NCBI GenBank assembly: GCA_039960995.1
Contig: JBDVKF010000006.1
Coordinates: forward strand, 292,150-356,149
Length of the DNA: 64,000 nucleotides
Direction of reading: 5' to 3'
Source: JABSSA01 sp039960995
GTDB lineage: Bacteria; Pseudomonadota; Alphaproteobacteria; Rhodobacterales; Rhodobacteraceae
Shown here piece after piece: positions 8,332 through 17,021 of this stretch. The position numbers and the translations under genes are program-made. Numbering within the stretch: the first letter of the stretch is position 1; each line of letters starts with the position of its first letter. Below the pieces are notes generated by a model. The model was not told where the DNA came from, made no database searches, and was given only the letters and a program-made list of their open reading frames with translations.

Positions 8332-8856
8332 ATGAAATTGCCAATTCTACTGCATCCCGACCCGAGACTGAAAAAAGTCACTGCCCCTGTGGCAGACTTA
8401 AGCGATGAGTTGCGCGCCTTGGCCGACAACATGCTTGAGACGATGTATGACGCGCCGGGTATCGGATTGGCCGCGCCTCAGGTGGGTGTGCTAAGCCGCC
8501 TGATTGTGCTGGATTGCGTGAAAGAAGACAACGAAACGCCGCGCCCGGTGATCATGTTCAATCCGCGTATCCTGTCAGGGTCCGATGACCTAAACACCTA
8601 TGAAGAAGGGTGCTTGTCCATTCCCGAACAATATGCAGATGTCACACGCCCGGCTGAGGTTGCCGTGGAATGGATCGACCGCGATGGCAAGACACAGCAA
8701 GAAACCTTTGACGGTCTTTGGGCCACTTGTGTGCAACACGAAATCGACCATCTAGATGGCAAGCTGTTCATCGATCATCTCAAACCGATGCGACGTCAGT
8801 TGATCACACGCAAAGCCGTGAAACTCAAGAAAGAGCGGGCCAGAGAAAAGGCATGA
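8332..8856 (+). CDS. def: Peptide deformylase (complete, canonical)
   Basis: Removes the N-formyl group from nascent proteins; a metalloenzyme acting at the ribosome exit. 174 residues with all three signature motifs intact: GIGLAAPQVG (43-52), EGCLSIP (metal-binding Cys94) and QHEIDHLDG (His136, catalytic Glu137, His140). The Lys/Arg-rich C-terminal helix (TRKAVKLKKERAREKA) is the part that docks on the ribosome in other species. First gene of a coupled series leading to fmt; its stop overlaps the VOC start by ATGA. This is the copy expected to supply essential activity. Confidence 0.97.
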   Translation: MKLPILLHPDPRLKKVTAPVADLSDELRALADNMLETMYDAPGIGLAAPQVGVLSRLIVLDCVKEDNETPRPVIMFNPRILSGSDDLNTYEEGCLSIPEQYADVTRPAEVAVEWIDRDGKTQQETFDGLWATCVQHEIDHLDGKLFIDHLKPMRRQLITRKAVKLKKERAREKA

Positions 8857-9236
8857 CCCTGAATGTGCGCCACCACGGCATCATTCTTGGGACCGAGCGT
8901 TTTGACGAATGCGTCGCCTTTTACCGTGATTTGCTTGGGCTGCCGGAATGGTATCGCAAAGACGGGCTTGTCTGTCTGCGGTTCGGATCTGGATACTTGA
9001 TGATCGAACACGGCGGCGTGGCGCGCGAGGGCCGCAAACCCAATTCGGAAAACCCGACCATGTTGCGGTTCAATGTCGATGATGTTGACCAGGCTGCAGA
9101 CATGCTGCGCAAAAAGGGTTTGACCGTTGATATGCGGGTCTTTGACTGGGGCACAGTTGGCACATTCATCGACCCAGACGGAAACGCTTGTGAATTAAAG
9201 AACTCGGACGATCCATTTTTCGCGGACCCGTCATGA
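8853..9236 (+). CDS. VOC (glyoxalase/dioxygenase superfamily) protein
   Basis: 127-residue vicinal-oxygen-chelate fold protein. Evidence: VRHHGIILGTERFDECVAFYRDLLGLPEWY at the N-terminus and the closing FIDPDGNACELK. Members bind a metal through one His and one Glu per module; His near position 8 (HHGIIL) and Glu in NACELK fit. Lies between the first two deformylase genes with ATGA overlaps at both ends, so it is made together with them. Substrate unknown. Confidence 0.85.
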   Translation: MTLNVRHHGIILGTERFDECVAFYRDLLGLPEWYRKDGLVCLRFGSGYLMIEHGGVAREGRKPNSENPTMLRFNVDDVDQAADMLRKKGLTVDMRVFDWGTVGTFIDPDGNACELKNSDDPFFADPS

Positions 9237-9727
9237 CAATACGACCGATCCTGACATGGCCAAATGATGCGCTTCGGATGACATGCGCCCGTGTCCAAAA
9301 TGTCGACGACGTGCGTGACTTGGCGAACGACATGCTTGAAACCATGTATGACGCACCGGGGCGCGGGTTGGCCGCCCCTCAAATCGGCGTTGATGCGCGG
9401 CTCTTCGTGATGGACGCCGCATGGAAAACCGGTGACCCTGCGCCGTGGGTGTGCATCAATCCCACGCTTCACCACATTCAGGACGACATCATCCCAAGCG
9501 AAGAAGGATGCCTGTCTTTGCCAAACGTGACCGCCGTGGTGCAACGGTCAAAAACCATTCGCATGGACTATACGGATTTGACCGGACAACAGCACAACGT
9601 GGTTCTGACCGGGTTTGAAGCATTATGCGCCCAACACGAGGTGGATCACCTTGACGGTGTGCTGATCTTTGATCACTTGGAAGACGGTGCACGCAATACG
9701 TTTTTCTCAGACTACGGGACCGCTTGA
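9233..9727 (+). CDS. def: Second peptide deformylase, catalytic residues intact
   Basis: 164 residues. Motif I reads GRGLAAPQIG (the usual Ile is Arg), motif II EGCLSLP (Cys93) and motif III QHEVDHLDG (His135, Glu136, His139), so metal binding and catalysis look possible. It lacks the basic C-terminal helix of the first copy, ending HLEDGARNTFFSDYGTA. Shares MTIRP and WP at the N-terminus with the third copy, so copies two and three are closer to each other than to the first. It may be a specialised or backup deformylase; this is inference. Confidence 0.93.
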   Translation: MTIRPILTWPNDALRMTCARVQNVDDVRDLANDMLETMYDAPGRGLAAPQIGVDARLFVMDAAWKTGDPAPWVCINPTLHHIQDDIIPSEEGCLSLPNVTAVVQRSKTIRMDYTDLTGQQHNVVLTGFEALCAQHEVDHLDGVLIFDHLEDGARNTFFSDYGTA

Positions 9728-9728
9728 A

Positions 9729-10226
9729 ATGACCATCCGCCCCTTTGTGATGTGGCCCGATCAGCGCCTGCGCACTGCCGTCCCAGAGGTGCCAGAGATC
9801 ACCGACGACATACGTCAAATCTGGTCGGATATGGTCGAAACCATGGATGCCATGCCGGGCTTTGGGCTAGCGGCTGTGCAAATCGGTGTTATGCAACAAT
9901 TGGCCGTTGTCGATGTGACACCTGACCGGACGCGTCGCATTTTGTTGGCGAACCCTAAACTGTTGGACCGGTCCGCCGACACCCAAACAGATGCCGAAGG
10001 CAGCCCTTGTTTGCCGGGCATATCGGCCAAGATCACACGTCCTCAAACCGCATCGGTGCAATTCCTGAATGATCAGGGCGTCATTGAACGCCGCGATTTT
10101 GAAGGGCTCGAGGCGCGATCTGTCCTGCATCAAATCGACCACCTGAACGGCCGGATGTTTTTTGATAACCTCAGCAAGGTCAAACGCGATATGTTTTTGC
10201 GAAAAGCCAAGAAAGCAAAGGGCTGA
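9729..10226 (+). CDS. Third deformylase-like protein, active site degenerate
   Basis: 165 residues starting at ATG 9729, one base after the stop of copy two. The fold is recognisable (GFGLAAVQIG, then EGSPCLP, then HQIDHLNG). However, the metal Cys of motif II is Ser92 (a Cys sits two places later), the catalytic Glu of HExxH is Gln135, and the Pro in LAAPQ is Val. Both histidines (134, 138) remain. Deformylase activity is therefore unlikely. It has regained a basic tail (KAKKAKG), so ribosome contact or a regulatory partner role for the active copies is conceivable. Confidence 0.9.
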   Translation: MTIRPFVMWPDQRLRTAVPEVPEITDDIRQIWSDMVETMDAMPGFGLAAVQIGVMQQLAVVDVTPDRTRRILLANPKLLDRSADTQTDAEGSPCLPGISAKITRPQTASVQFLNDQGVIERRDFEGLEARSVLHQIDHLNGRMFFDNLSKVKRDMFLRKAKKAKG

Positions 10227-10227
10227 T

Positions 10228-11145
10228 ATGCGTATCATTTTTATGGGGACGCCGGATTTTTCAGTGCCTGCGCTGGATGCATTGGTGGATGCTGGTCACG
10301 ACATCGCATGTGTGTATTCGCAACCCCCACGTCCCGCCGGGCGCGGTAAGAAGGACCGCCCAAGCCCGGTGCATGTGCGCGCAGATGCTTTGGGCATTCC
10401 TGTGCGCCATCCCACCAGCTTGCGAACCCCAGAGGCGCAAGATGACTTTGCTGCGCTGAATGCTGATGTGGCGGTCGTCGTTGCTTATGGTTTGATCTTG
10501 CCACAACCGATTTTGGACGCACCGTCTCGCGGGTGCTTGAATATCCACGCGTCGGTGTTGCCACGCTGGCGTGGGGCCGCGCCGATCCACAGGGCCATCA
10601 TGGCCGGGGACGCGGAAACCGGCGTGTGCATCATGCAGATGGAGGCAGGTCTGGACACCGGCCCGGTCCTTTCATGCGAAACACTGCAAATATCTGACGC
10701 GGACACAACCGGCGGCTTGCATGATCGGCTCAGCCAGCTGGGCTCGCAGATGATCGTGCAAACGCTGACGCAACTGGACGCGCTTGCGCCGCAGGTACAG
10801 CCGGATGCGGGCGTGACCTATGCCGCCAAGATCGACAAAGCCGAAGCCGCCATCGATTGGACGCGTCCCGCCGCCGAAGTTGATCGTGCGATCCGGGGGC
10901 TGTCGCCGTTTCCGGGTGCTTGGTTCGTTCATCAGGACACGCGGATCAAGGTGTTGATGTCCGAACTGTCCCAAGGGCAGGGGCCGGCGGGCCACGTCTT
11001 GAACGACGATCTGGTTGTGGCGTGTGGCACAGGCGCTGTTAAACTGACCCGCTTGCAACGCGCTGGAAAAGGCGCACAATCCGCAACAGATTTTCTGCGC
11101 GGCAATCCACTGCCCGCAGGCACCGTGTTTTCTTCAGGAGGTTAG
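10228..11145 (+). CDS. fmt: Methionyl-tRNA formyltransferase
   Basis: Formylates Met-tRNAi using 10-formyl-THF, producing the substrate that deformylase later processes. 305 residues: MRIIFMGTPDFSVPALDAL at the start, the formyl-transfer signature LNIHASVLPRWRGAAPIHRAI in the middle (Asn, His) followed by TGVCIMQMEAGLDTGPVL, and an OB-like C-terminal domain. Starts one base after the third deformylase-like gene. Grouping with def genes is usual in bacteria. Confidence 0.97.
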   Translation: MRIIFMGTPDFSVPALDALVDAGHDIACVYSQPPRPAGRGKKDRPSPVHVRADALGIPVRHPTSLRTPEAQDDFAALNADVAVVVAYGLILPQPILDAPSRGCLNIHASVLPRWRGAAPIHRAIMAGDAETGVCIMQMEAGLDTGPVLSCETLQISDADTTGGLHDRLSQLGSQMIVQTLTQLDALAPQVQPDAGVTYAAKIDKAEAAIDWTRPAAEVDRAIRGLSPFPGAWFVHQDTRIKVLMSELSQGQGPAGHVLNDDLVVACGTGAVKLTRLQRAGKGAQSATDFLRGNPLPAGTVFSSGG

Positions 11146-11148
11146 ACA

Positions 11149-11388
11149 ATGTTTCCCACAATGATCGGCACAGTCGTTATCGCGGGTATCGTTGGATACG
11201 TCTCGGAGCGGTCTAGATTTACGCGCAATGGGATCGTTCAATCGATCATCATCTGCGTGGGCGGCGCATTTCTGTTTTACTTCGTACGGCTCATGTTCGG
11301 CTTTGGCTTTTCAAGCCCTGGCCTGAACGCAATCGCCGCATCCATCGGTGCGTTGATTATTGTGCCAACACATTGGCGTCGAAAATAA
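11149..11388 (+). CDS. Small membrane protein, 79 aa
   Basis: Begins 3 bases after the fmt stop behind a strong AGGAGG (about 11137). Three hydrophobic stretches: 2-17 (FPTMIGTVVIAGIVGY), 28-46 (IVQSIIICVGGAFLFYFV) and 56-72 (GLNAIAASIGALIIVPT). The composition resembles GlsB/YeaQ/YmgE transglycosylase-associated proteins, but the match is not strong enough to name it. Probably co-expressed with fmt. Confidence 0.7.
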   Translation: MFPTMIGTVVIAGIVGYVSERSRFTRNGIVQSIIICVGGAFLFYFVRLMFGFGFSSPGLNAIAASIGALIIVPTHWRRK

Positions 11389-11433
11389 CGCAACGCCGAT
11401 AACACCCTCCACATGGCGTAGGTCAGCGTGCGT

Positions 11434-12069
11434 TCAGAATTGACTCGCAAAAAGAGCAGCTCCGCGCACGCCGTCAATAACGGACACCCCAAGGGACCGT
11501 GGCGTTCTCTCTTCGATATCAACCATGCCGCCGCACCCAAGAACGACAGTTTTGATACCGTCTTCGCGGGCCGCTTTTTCGATTTCGGCGACGACCTGAT
11601 CGGTGGCCGCATGCGCGTCTTGTTCCAACGCCAAAACAGGAACGCCGCTCGCGCGCACTTTGCTAAGCTGGTGCCCAAGGCCATACGCCTTGATATTTGC
11701 TTCGAGGATGGGCGTTGAAACCGCAAGGGTGGTGACGACCGAGAACCGTCCACCCGCGATTGCCGCAAGGTGATAGGCCGCTTGGCCAATTCCGATTACA
11801 GGACACTTGGCAATGTCACGCGCCGCTTCCAAAGCCGTGTCATCAAAGCATCCAATGATGATAGCGGATGCACCTTGGTCCGAGGCTTTGGCCACAAGCG
11901 CGAGCAATGGCGTTTCAGCCAACAGGCCGTCTTCGACCCCTTGAATGGACGGTGGGCCATCATGCGATGTCCAGCCCTCAAACTCAGCCGTTGGCATCGT
12001 TTCTTGCGCGGTACGCAGCATCGATTCCGTCATTGAAACCGTGCTGTTGGGATTGATCAGGATAATCAT
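11434..12069 (-). CDS. Aspartate/glutamate/hydantoin racemase family protein
   Basis: 211 residues from ATG 12069, which overlaps the permease stop by ATGA. MIILINPNSTVSMT is the classic opening of hydantoin racemases. The two catalytic cysteines of the fold are visible: Cys in IIIGCFDDTAL (N-terminal half) and Cys in VVLGCGGMVDI (C-terminal half). It probably racemises or isomerises an amino acid derivative brought in by the ABC importer whose operon it ends. Hydantoin or an N-acyl/carbamoyl amino acid are plausible substrates (inference). Confidence 0.88.
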   Translation of the reverse strand: MIILINPNSTVSMTESMLRTAQETMPTAEFEGWTSHDGPPSIQGVEDGLLAETPLLALVAKASDQGASAIIIGCFDDTALEAARDIAKCPVIGIGQAAYHLAAIAGGRFSVVTTLAVSTPILEANIKAYGLGHQLSKVRASGVPVLALEQDAHAATDQVVAEIEKAAREDGIKTVVLGCGGMVDIEERTPRSLGVSVIDGVRGAALFASQF

Positions 12070-12905
12070 AACATGCCTTTGCCCGCGTCGGATCCTGCAC
12101 GCGCTCTGCGCCGTGTGCTCCACAAGGCCAGGCAAAGAAACAAGCCAATCATCAAGAGTGAAAACACCGTGGTAAGCGTCCCCAGCGCATACAGCACCGG
12201 CGTTGTCACATTGGTCGTCATGCCAAAGATTTCCAAAGGCAGCGTGTTGTAACTGCCCGAGGTCAGCAATGTGCGCGCAAATTCGTCATAGCTAAGCGTG
12301 AAGCCAAAAAGGGCCACGCCAATCAAAGACGGACCGATGATGGGCAACACCACATGACGCAGGGTTTGCCAAGACGTGGCGCCAAGATCGCGCGCCGCCT
12401 CTTCATAGCTTTTGTCGAAACGGTTAAAGACGGCGAACATGATCAAAAGGCCAAAGGGCAACGTCCAGGTCAACTGTGATCCAAACCCAGATGTGGACCA
12501 ATGCACGTTCAGACCGGATTGCGAAAAGATCAATCCAACGCCCAACGAGATCAGGATCGACGGGATCACCAGCGACGTTATGATCAGATAGAACAATATG
12601 CTGGACCCTTTGAACTTTTTGCGAAAGGCCAGCCCGCCCATGACGGACAACACCACCGTCGTCACCATAACCATCAACCCAAGCGCAAAGCTGCGGCGGA
12701 AGCTGCCCCAGATATCGCCCACGGCTTGCTGTTCGAACAGGTCACGGAACCAATGCAGCGATGTGCCCTGCATCGGGAACGTCAAACCGCCGCCGGGGCC
12801 TTGGAAAGATAAGATCGCGATTGTGATTGTCGGGCCGTAAAGGAACAGCAAAAACAGCGCAAAGAAAGCCGAAAGGACATAGAAAGAACGCGAGCGAGGT
12901 TCCAT
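12066..12905 (-). CDS. ABC transporter permease, PotC type
   Basis: 279-residue inner-membrane permease with about six helices. The cytoplasmic EAA loop, EEAARDLGATSWQTLRHVVLPIIGP, contacts the ATPase. Belongs to the spermidine/putrescine-like (PotC) branch. One base separates it from the PotB-like gene upstream, and the racemase start overlaps its stop. Second permease of a complete binding-protein-dependent importer. Confidence 0.92.
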   Translation of the reverse strand: MEPRSRSFYVLSAFFALFLLFLYGPTITIAILSFQGPGGGLTFPMQGTSLHWFRDLFEQQAVGDIWGSFRRSFALGLMVMVTTVVLSVMGGLAFRKKFKGSSILFYLIITSLVIPSILISLGVGLIFSQSGLNVHWSTSGFGSQLTWTLPFGLLIMFAVFNRFDKSYEEAARDLGATSWQTLRHVVLPIIGPSLIGVALFGFTLSYDEFARTLLTSGSYNTLPLEIFGMTTNVTTPVLYALGTLTTVFSLLMIGLFLCLALWSTRRRARAGSDAGKGML

Positions 12906-12906
12906 G

Positions 12907-13761
12907 CTACAGCTCCTTCCTGATGTCGACGAAACGCAGCATGATGCCGATAACGATAAGGACCGTTAGCAGCAGAACAACTGCCGTGGCCGAGGCCGAC
13001 GGATAGGCCAAAAGTGCGATGTCGTTTGAGATCAGACGTCCGACATTGGCCGATTGGCTGCCACTCATAAAGCGTACGGTTATGAAATCGCCCATCACCA
13101 ATGTAACCACAAAGATTGTGCCAATCATGATACCCGGCTTGGTCAGCGGGATGATGACGTTCCACAGGATTTGCGCGCCAGAGGCTCCGGCGTCGCGGGC
13201 CGCTTCGATCAAGGATTTATCAATACGCATCATGGTGTTGAAAATTGGGACGACCATGAACAGCGTATAAAGATGCACGAAGGCAAGGATGACCGCGAAG
13301 TCGCTGAACAAAAGCCAATCCAACGGCTCGTCCACGACACCCCAAGAGATCAGGGTCGAATTGGCAATCCCGTTGCGGCCCAGAAAGGGGATCCAGCTGA
13401 TCATGCGAATGATGTTCGAGGTCCAGAAGGGAATAGTGCAGAGCAAGAACAGCACAATTTGCCACGTCAGTGTGCGCACATGAAAGGCCAGAAAATAGGC
13501 CACGGTAAAGCCAATACCAAGGGTGAAAACCCACGTGATAAAGGCGTATTTGAACGTATTGAAAAAGACCCGGTACGTGACATTTGAGCCAAAAAGGAAC
13601 TCGTAATTTTCAAAATCAAAGGCCGGGATGATCGAAAATTCCGTGGCCTGCCAAAAGCTGACTGTGACGATCATGAAAATTGGCAGGACAAGAAAGAAAA
13701 CAAGCACCGCCATTATCGGCAGTGCCATGAGCCATCCCAGAAAAGTATTGTTTTTCAGCAC
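12907..13761 (-). CDS. ABC transporter permease, PotB type
   Basis: 284 residues, about six membrane helices. N-terminal helix FLGWLMALPIMAVLVFFLVL; EAA loop EAARDAGASGAQILWNVIIPLTKPG. Partners with the PotC-like permease to form the channel. Lies between the binding-protein gene and the second permease in the usual order ATPase, binding protein, permease B, permease C. The cargo is not visible; polyamine-type importers also carry opines, amino acids and other cations. Confidence 0.92.
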   Translation of the reverse strand: MLKNNTFLGWLMALPIMAVLVFFLVLPIFMIVTVSFWQATEFSIIPAFDFENYEFLFGSNVTYRVFFNTFKYAFITWVFTLGIGFTVAYFLAFHVRTLTWQIVLFLLCTIPFWTSNIIRMISWIPFLGRNGIANSTLISWGVVDEPLDWLLFSDFAVILAFVHLYTLFMVVPIFNTMMRIDKSLIEAARDAGASGAQILWNVIIPLTKPGIMIGTIFVVTLVMGDFITVRFMSGSQSANVGRLISNDIALLAYPSASATAVVLLLTVLIVIGIMLRFVDIRKEL

Positions 13762-13818
13762 ACTTGGTCTTTCGAAACGAGGGTGGGATGAGCGCCGAAG
13801 CCCTCATCCCTTTGATAT

Positions 13819-15078
13819 TTAAGCCGCGATGAACTCGTTCCACTTGCGGACCATGTACTGGTTTTCGTCCATAACCGCGTTCCAACAGGCAACCGCACCC
13901 ATGCGGTCTTGGAACGATCCGCCGTCACGCACTTCACCGGCCTGCGCCAATGCATCCCCTGTGGGTGAGGTGATGACATCAGTGGCTGCTTTGCCTTCGA
14001 ACCAGAAACCCCACTCGTTTTCAGACATGTGGTTTTTGGACGTTTCAGGCACAGCGGAATAATAGCCCTGACGCATCAGATAGCCGCCGACCCAACCGTC
14101 GAGATACCAGTTGATGTATTCATAGGCCGCGTCACGCTCGAGCCCGGTCAAAGCTGCCGACAACCCAATGCCGCCGCCCCAGGATCTGTAGCCTTCTTCA
14201 AGCGGTTGATAGACGCATTCCACGCCTTTGGACTTCACGGCCGTAATGGCAGGCGACCACATGGACTGGATCACAACTTCGCCCGAAGCCATCAGGTTCA
14301 CGCTTTCATCGAAGGATTTCCAGAACGCACGGAACTGGCCGTTTTGCTTGGCTTCGGTGAAGATCTTCATCGTCAGGTCGATTTCTTCACGGGTCATGTT
14401 GCCCTTGTCGGGATAGGTGTATTCGCCCATCGACTCGACCACCATCGCCATATCCATGATCCCAATGGATGAGATGTCGAGGATCGATGCCTTGCCTTTA
14501 AACTCAGGGTTCAAAAGCTCGGACCAGTTGCTGATCGGGCGACCGATCAGATCGGGACGGATGCCCAACGTGTCCGCATTATAAATGGTTGGGATCAGCG
14601 TCATCCAACCACTTTCATTGTCCACAAAACCTTTGCCATCCGGGCCTTCGGTAAAGCCAACCGTATGGGGGGCTGTGCCTTGTGCAATTGTGCTGTCAGG
14701 GTTCAGTTTCCCGTTGCGGAAGATCCCAACAATTTTGTCGTAATTCTTGATCTTCGAGGTATCCATCGCTTGCAGGTTGCCAGTGGGCCAGACCTTTTTG
14801 CAGATCCAATATTCAATGTCTGCGATGTCAAAGCTATTGGGCTGAGTGGCTGCACGTTGGGTCACACTGTCACTGTCAAGCGCCGTCATTTCAAGCGTGA
14901 ACCCAAGGTCTTCTTTGACCTTGTTGGCCACATCATTGAGGTTCGACACGCCTGTGCCGAATTGGCGAAGGGTCACGTCTTTGATGTTTTGCGCCCAAAT
15001 CATGGGTGCGCCAAGCGTCGAACCAGCTGCGAAAGCAGCGCCGCCCTTGAGAACATTACGTCTGGATAGTTTGGTCAT
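13819..15078 (-). CDS. Exported substrate-binding protein, PotD type (Tat signal)
   Basis: 419 residues. MTKLSRRNVLKGGAAFAAG is a twin-arginine signal (SRRNVLK), so it is exported folded by Tat. The mature protein resembles spermidine/putrescine-binding PotD (SNLNDVANKVKEDLG, later PLEEGYRSWGGGIGLSAA, YEYINWYLDGWVGGY). Start 15078 chosen because GGAG lies about 9 bases upstream; an in-frame ATG five codons earlier lacks a good site. Delivers ligand to the two permeases. Ligand unknown. Confidence 0.9.
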   Translation of the reverse strand: MTKLSRRNVLKGGAAFAAGSTLGAPMIWAQNIKDVTLRQFGTGVSNLNDVANKVKEDLGFTLEMTALDSDSVTQRAATQPNSFDIADIEYWICKKVWPTGNLQAMDTSKIKNYDKIVGIFRNGKLNPDSTIAQGTAPHTVGFTEGPDGKGFVDNESGWMTLIPTIYNADTLGIRPDLIGRPISNWSELLNPEFKGKASILDISSIGIMDMAMVVESMGEYTYPDKGNMTREEIDLTMKIFTEAKQNGQFRAFWKSFDESVNLMASGEVVIQSMWSPAITAVKSKGVECVYQPLEEGYRSWGGGIGLSAALTGLERDAAYEYINWYLDGWVGGYLMRQGYYSAVPETSKNHMSENEWGFWFEGKAATDVITSPTGDALAQAGEVRDGGSFQDRMGAVACWNAVMDENQYMVRKWNEFIAA

Positions 15079-15105
15079 GTTGTCTTTCTCCATGTCAGAT
15101 GATGT

Positions 15106-16092
15106 CTAGGCCGTAAGCTTGTGTAAATTTCCGTCGTCCCAGATCAGACCGACCTGATCGCCTGGGTTAAAAGGATCGTCGAAAAATGTGGCTTCAGGGA
15201 CCAGCGCGCTGATGTCCTGATCGCCGGGAACCCGCGCCAATACAGAAACATGGGCGCCTTGGTACTCGACCGCCAAGATATTGCCCTGCAGGTTACCGCG
15301 ATCGGTTTGCGACAGCCCGACAGCATCGGTGCGGATTGCGAAATTTCCCTCGGGCAAGGTCAGAACATTATGGCCGCCGATAAATTGCGCAACAAAGGCC
15401 GTTGTGGGCGAATTGAAAACATCGCGTGCGCTTCCCGCCTGTTCAATGACCGCGTTGTTCATGACGATGATCTCGTCTGCCAAGGCCAACGCCTCATCTT
15501 GCCCATGTGTGACATGGATAAAACTGATCCCCAGCTCGCGCTGCAGTTTGCGCAGCTCGCCGCGCATGCGGATGCGCAGGAACGGGTCAAGCGCCGAAAG
15601 CGGCTCGTCCAACAGCAAGACCTGCGGGCGCGTAATCAAGGCGCGCGCAAGAGCCACGCGTTGCTGCTGACCACCAGATAACTGATCCGGCAACCGGTCG
15701 CTGAGCGCACTTAGATCAACCAGCTCTAGCATTTCGCCGGCTTTTTTCAGTCGGGTGGGTTTATCCTCGCCGCGCATCTTAAGGCTGAAGGCAACATTAT
15801 CGGCCACGTTCAGATGTGGAAACAAAGCGTAATTCTGGAACATCATCGCCGTGCCGCGTTGTGCCGGAGGCAGCCCAGAAATATCCTCGTTCCCAAGCAA
15901 AATCGACCCGTCCGAGACGATTTCATGACCCGCGATCATCCTTAAGGTGGACGACTTGCCACAACCCGAAGGCCCAAGCAGGCATGCATACCCACCGGGC
16001 TGAAACTTGTGGCTGATCGCATCCACCGCAACCGTTTCGCCATAGCGTTTGGTTACAGATACCATTTCCAGTTCTTTAACAGTCGCGGTCAT
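15106..16092 (-). CDS. ABC transporter ATP-binding protein, PotA type
   Basis: 328-residue ATPase. Walker A GPSGCGKSS at 40-48, signature LSGGQQQRVALARAL, Walker B VLLLDEPLSALD, switch His in FIHVTHGQDEAL, then a C-terminal TOBE-type domain (about 240-328) as in PotA/MalK-type ATPases. First gene of the importer operon, transcribed away from the GntR gene with about 230 bases between. Energises uptake by the two permeases. Confidence 0.94.
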   Translation of the reverse strand: MTATVKELEMVSVTKRYGETVAVDAISHKFQPGGYACLLGPSGCGKSSTLRMIAGHEIVSDGSILLGNEDISGLPPAQRGTAMMFQNYALFPHLNVADNVAFSLKMRGEDKPTRLKKAGEMLELVDLSALSDRLPDQLSGGQQQRVALARALITRPQVLLLDEPLSALDPFLRIRMRGELRKLQRELGISFIHVTHGQDEALALADEIIVMNNAVIEQAGSARDVFNSPTTAFVAQFIGGHNVLTLPEGNFAIRTDAVGLSQTDRGNLQGNILAVEYQGAHVSVLARVPGDQDISALVPEATFFDDPFNPGDQVGLIWDDGNLHKLTA

Positions 16093-16232
16093 TCATCCCC
16101 CGTTCGGTTGAGGTACTGAAGTCAGCCGGCGCGCTTGACGCAATTTCGCACACCAAATTTCGACGAACCTTTAAAGGTTCTGCTCAAAATTTTTGCTCTT
16201 CAAATTGCTTGTGGTTAAATTTTGAACACAAA

Positions 16233-16244
16233 ATTGTATACAAT
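16233..16244. promoter_or_regulatory. Perfect palindrome ATTGTATACAAT, probable GntR operator
   Basis: A 12-base perfect palindrome in the divergent gap between the ABC ATPase gene and the GntR gene. TTGTATACAA-like sites are typical operators of FadR/FCD-type GntR regulators, the type encoded at 16323. Position (89 bases from the GntR start, about 140 from the ATPase start) suits control of both promoters. Binding is inferred, not shown. Confidence 0.65.
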
Positions 16245-16322
16245 ACAAGTTGTGGTTGGGTACAAGCGTACGTCTTGAGTTGCGCGAAGGGCTCTGGCAT
16301 CTGGTGGACAGAAGGAAATGTG

Positions 16323-17021
16323 ATGAATCGCTCCATTGATACAACTTTGCCCCAGCCCGCGACAAGCGACAGCATCGCGCAGGCATTATCCCTCGCAATT
16401 CACAAACATCGCGTCGCGCCAGGTACGAAACTAGGCGAAGACGAGCTGGCCGAGATTTACGGCGTGTCGCGCACCGTGGTTCGTGGTGCGCTGCAAACCC
16501 TGTCACATATCAAACTGGTCGATATCCGGCGCAACAAAGGCGCGTCTGTTGCGTCCCCGTCCATAATTGAAGCGCGCGAAGTCTTTGAAACGCGCGAGTT
16601 GTTGGAACCGCGCACCGCCAGAAGTGCCGCCACACGGGCCACCGCCACAGATATTGCCAGCTTGGAGCGCCATATCGTTGACGAACACGCCGCCCTCGAG
16701 GCCGCAGATCCCGGACGCGCACTTTATCTTTCAGGCCTGTTTCATACCGAGATCGCACGCATCGCACAGCAGGCAACGATTGCTGGATTCATCGAAACGT
16801 TGATCGCACGGTCTTCGCTGATCATCGCGCTTTATTGGCGGCGCGAAAGTGCGCTTTGCGAGAAACACGCCCACCACGCTTTGGTGCAGGCGCTTGCCGA
16901 CAATGACGAAGATCAAGCCGAAGCATTGATGCGCAGCCATTTGGTAGATCTCCATTCTGCGCTGGATTTGCGGGATCGCAATGAACGCACGTTATCCCTG
17001 AAGGATGCTCTTTCCCAATGA
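16323..17021 (+). CDS. GntR-family regulator (FCD type)
   Basis: 232-residue DNA-binding regulator. The N-terminal winged helix (SIAQALSLAIHKHRVAPGTKLGEDELAEIYGVSRTVVRGALQTL) is a textbook GntR domain. The C-terminal helical FCD domain (about 90-225) carries the Asp/His residues that bind metal and ligand in relatives (HTEIARIA, HHALVQALADND, RSHLVDLHSAL). ATG 16323 follows GAAGGA. Probably senses the importer cargo and represses the divergent importer operon. Its stop overlaps the GNAT start by ATGA. Confidence 0.93.
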   Translation: MNRSIDTTLPQPATSDSIAQALSLAIHKHRVAPGTKLGEDELAEIYGVSRTVVRGALQTLSHIKLVDIRRNKGASVASPSIIEAREVFETRELLEPRTARSAATRATATDIASLERHIVDEHAALEAADPGRALYLSGLFHTEIARIAQQATIAGFIETLIARSSLIIALYWRRESALCEKHAHHALVQALADNDEDQAEALMRSHLVDLHSALDLRDRNERTLSLKDALSQ

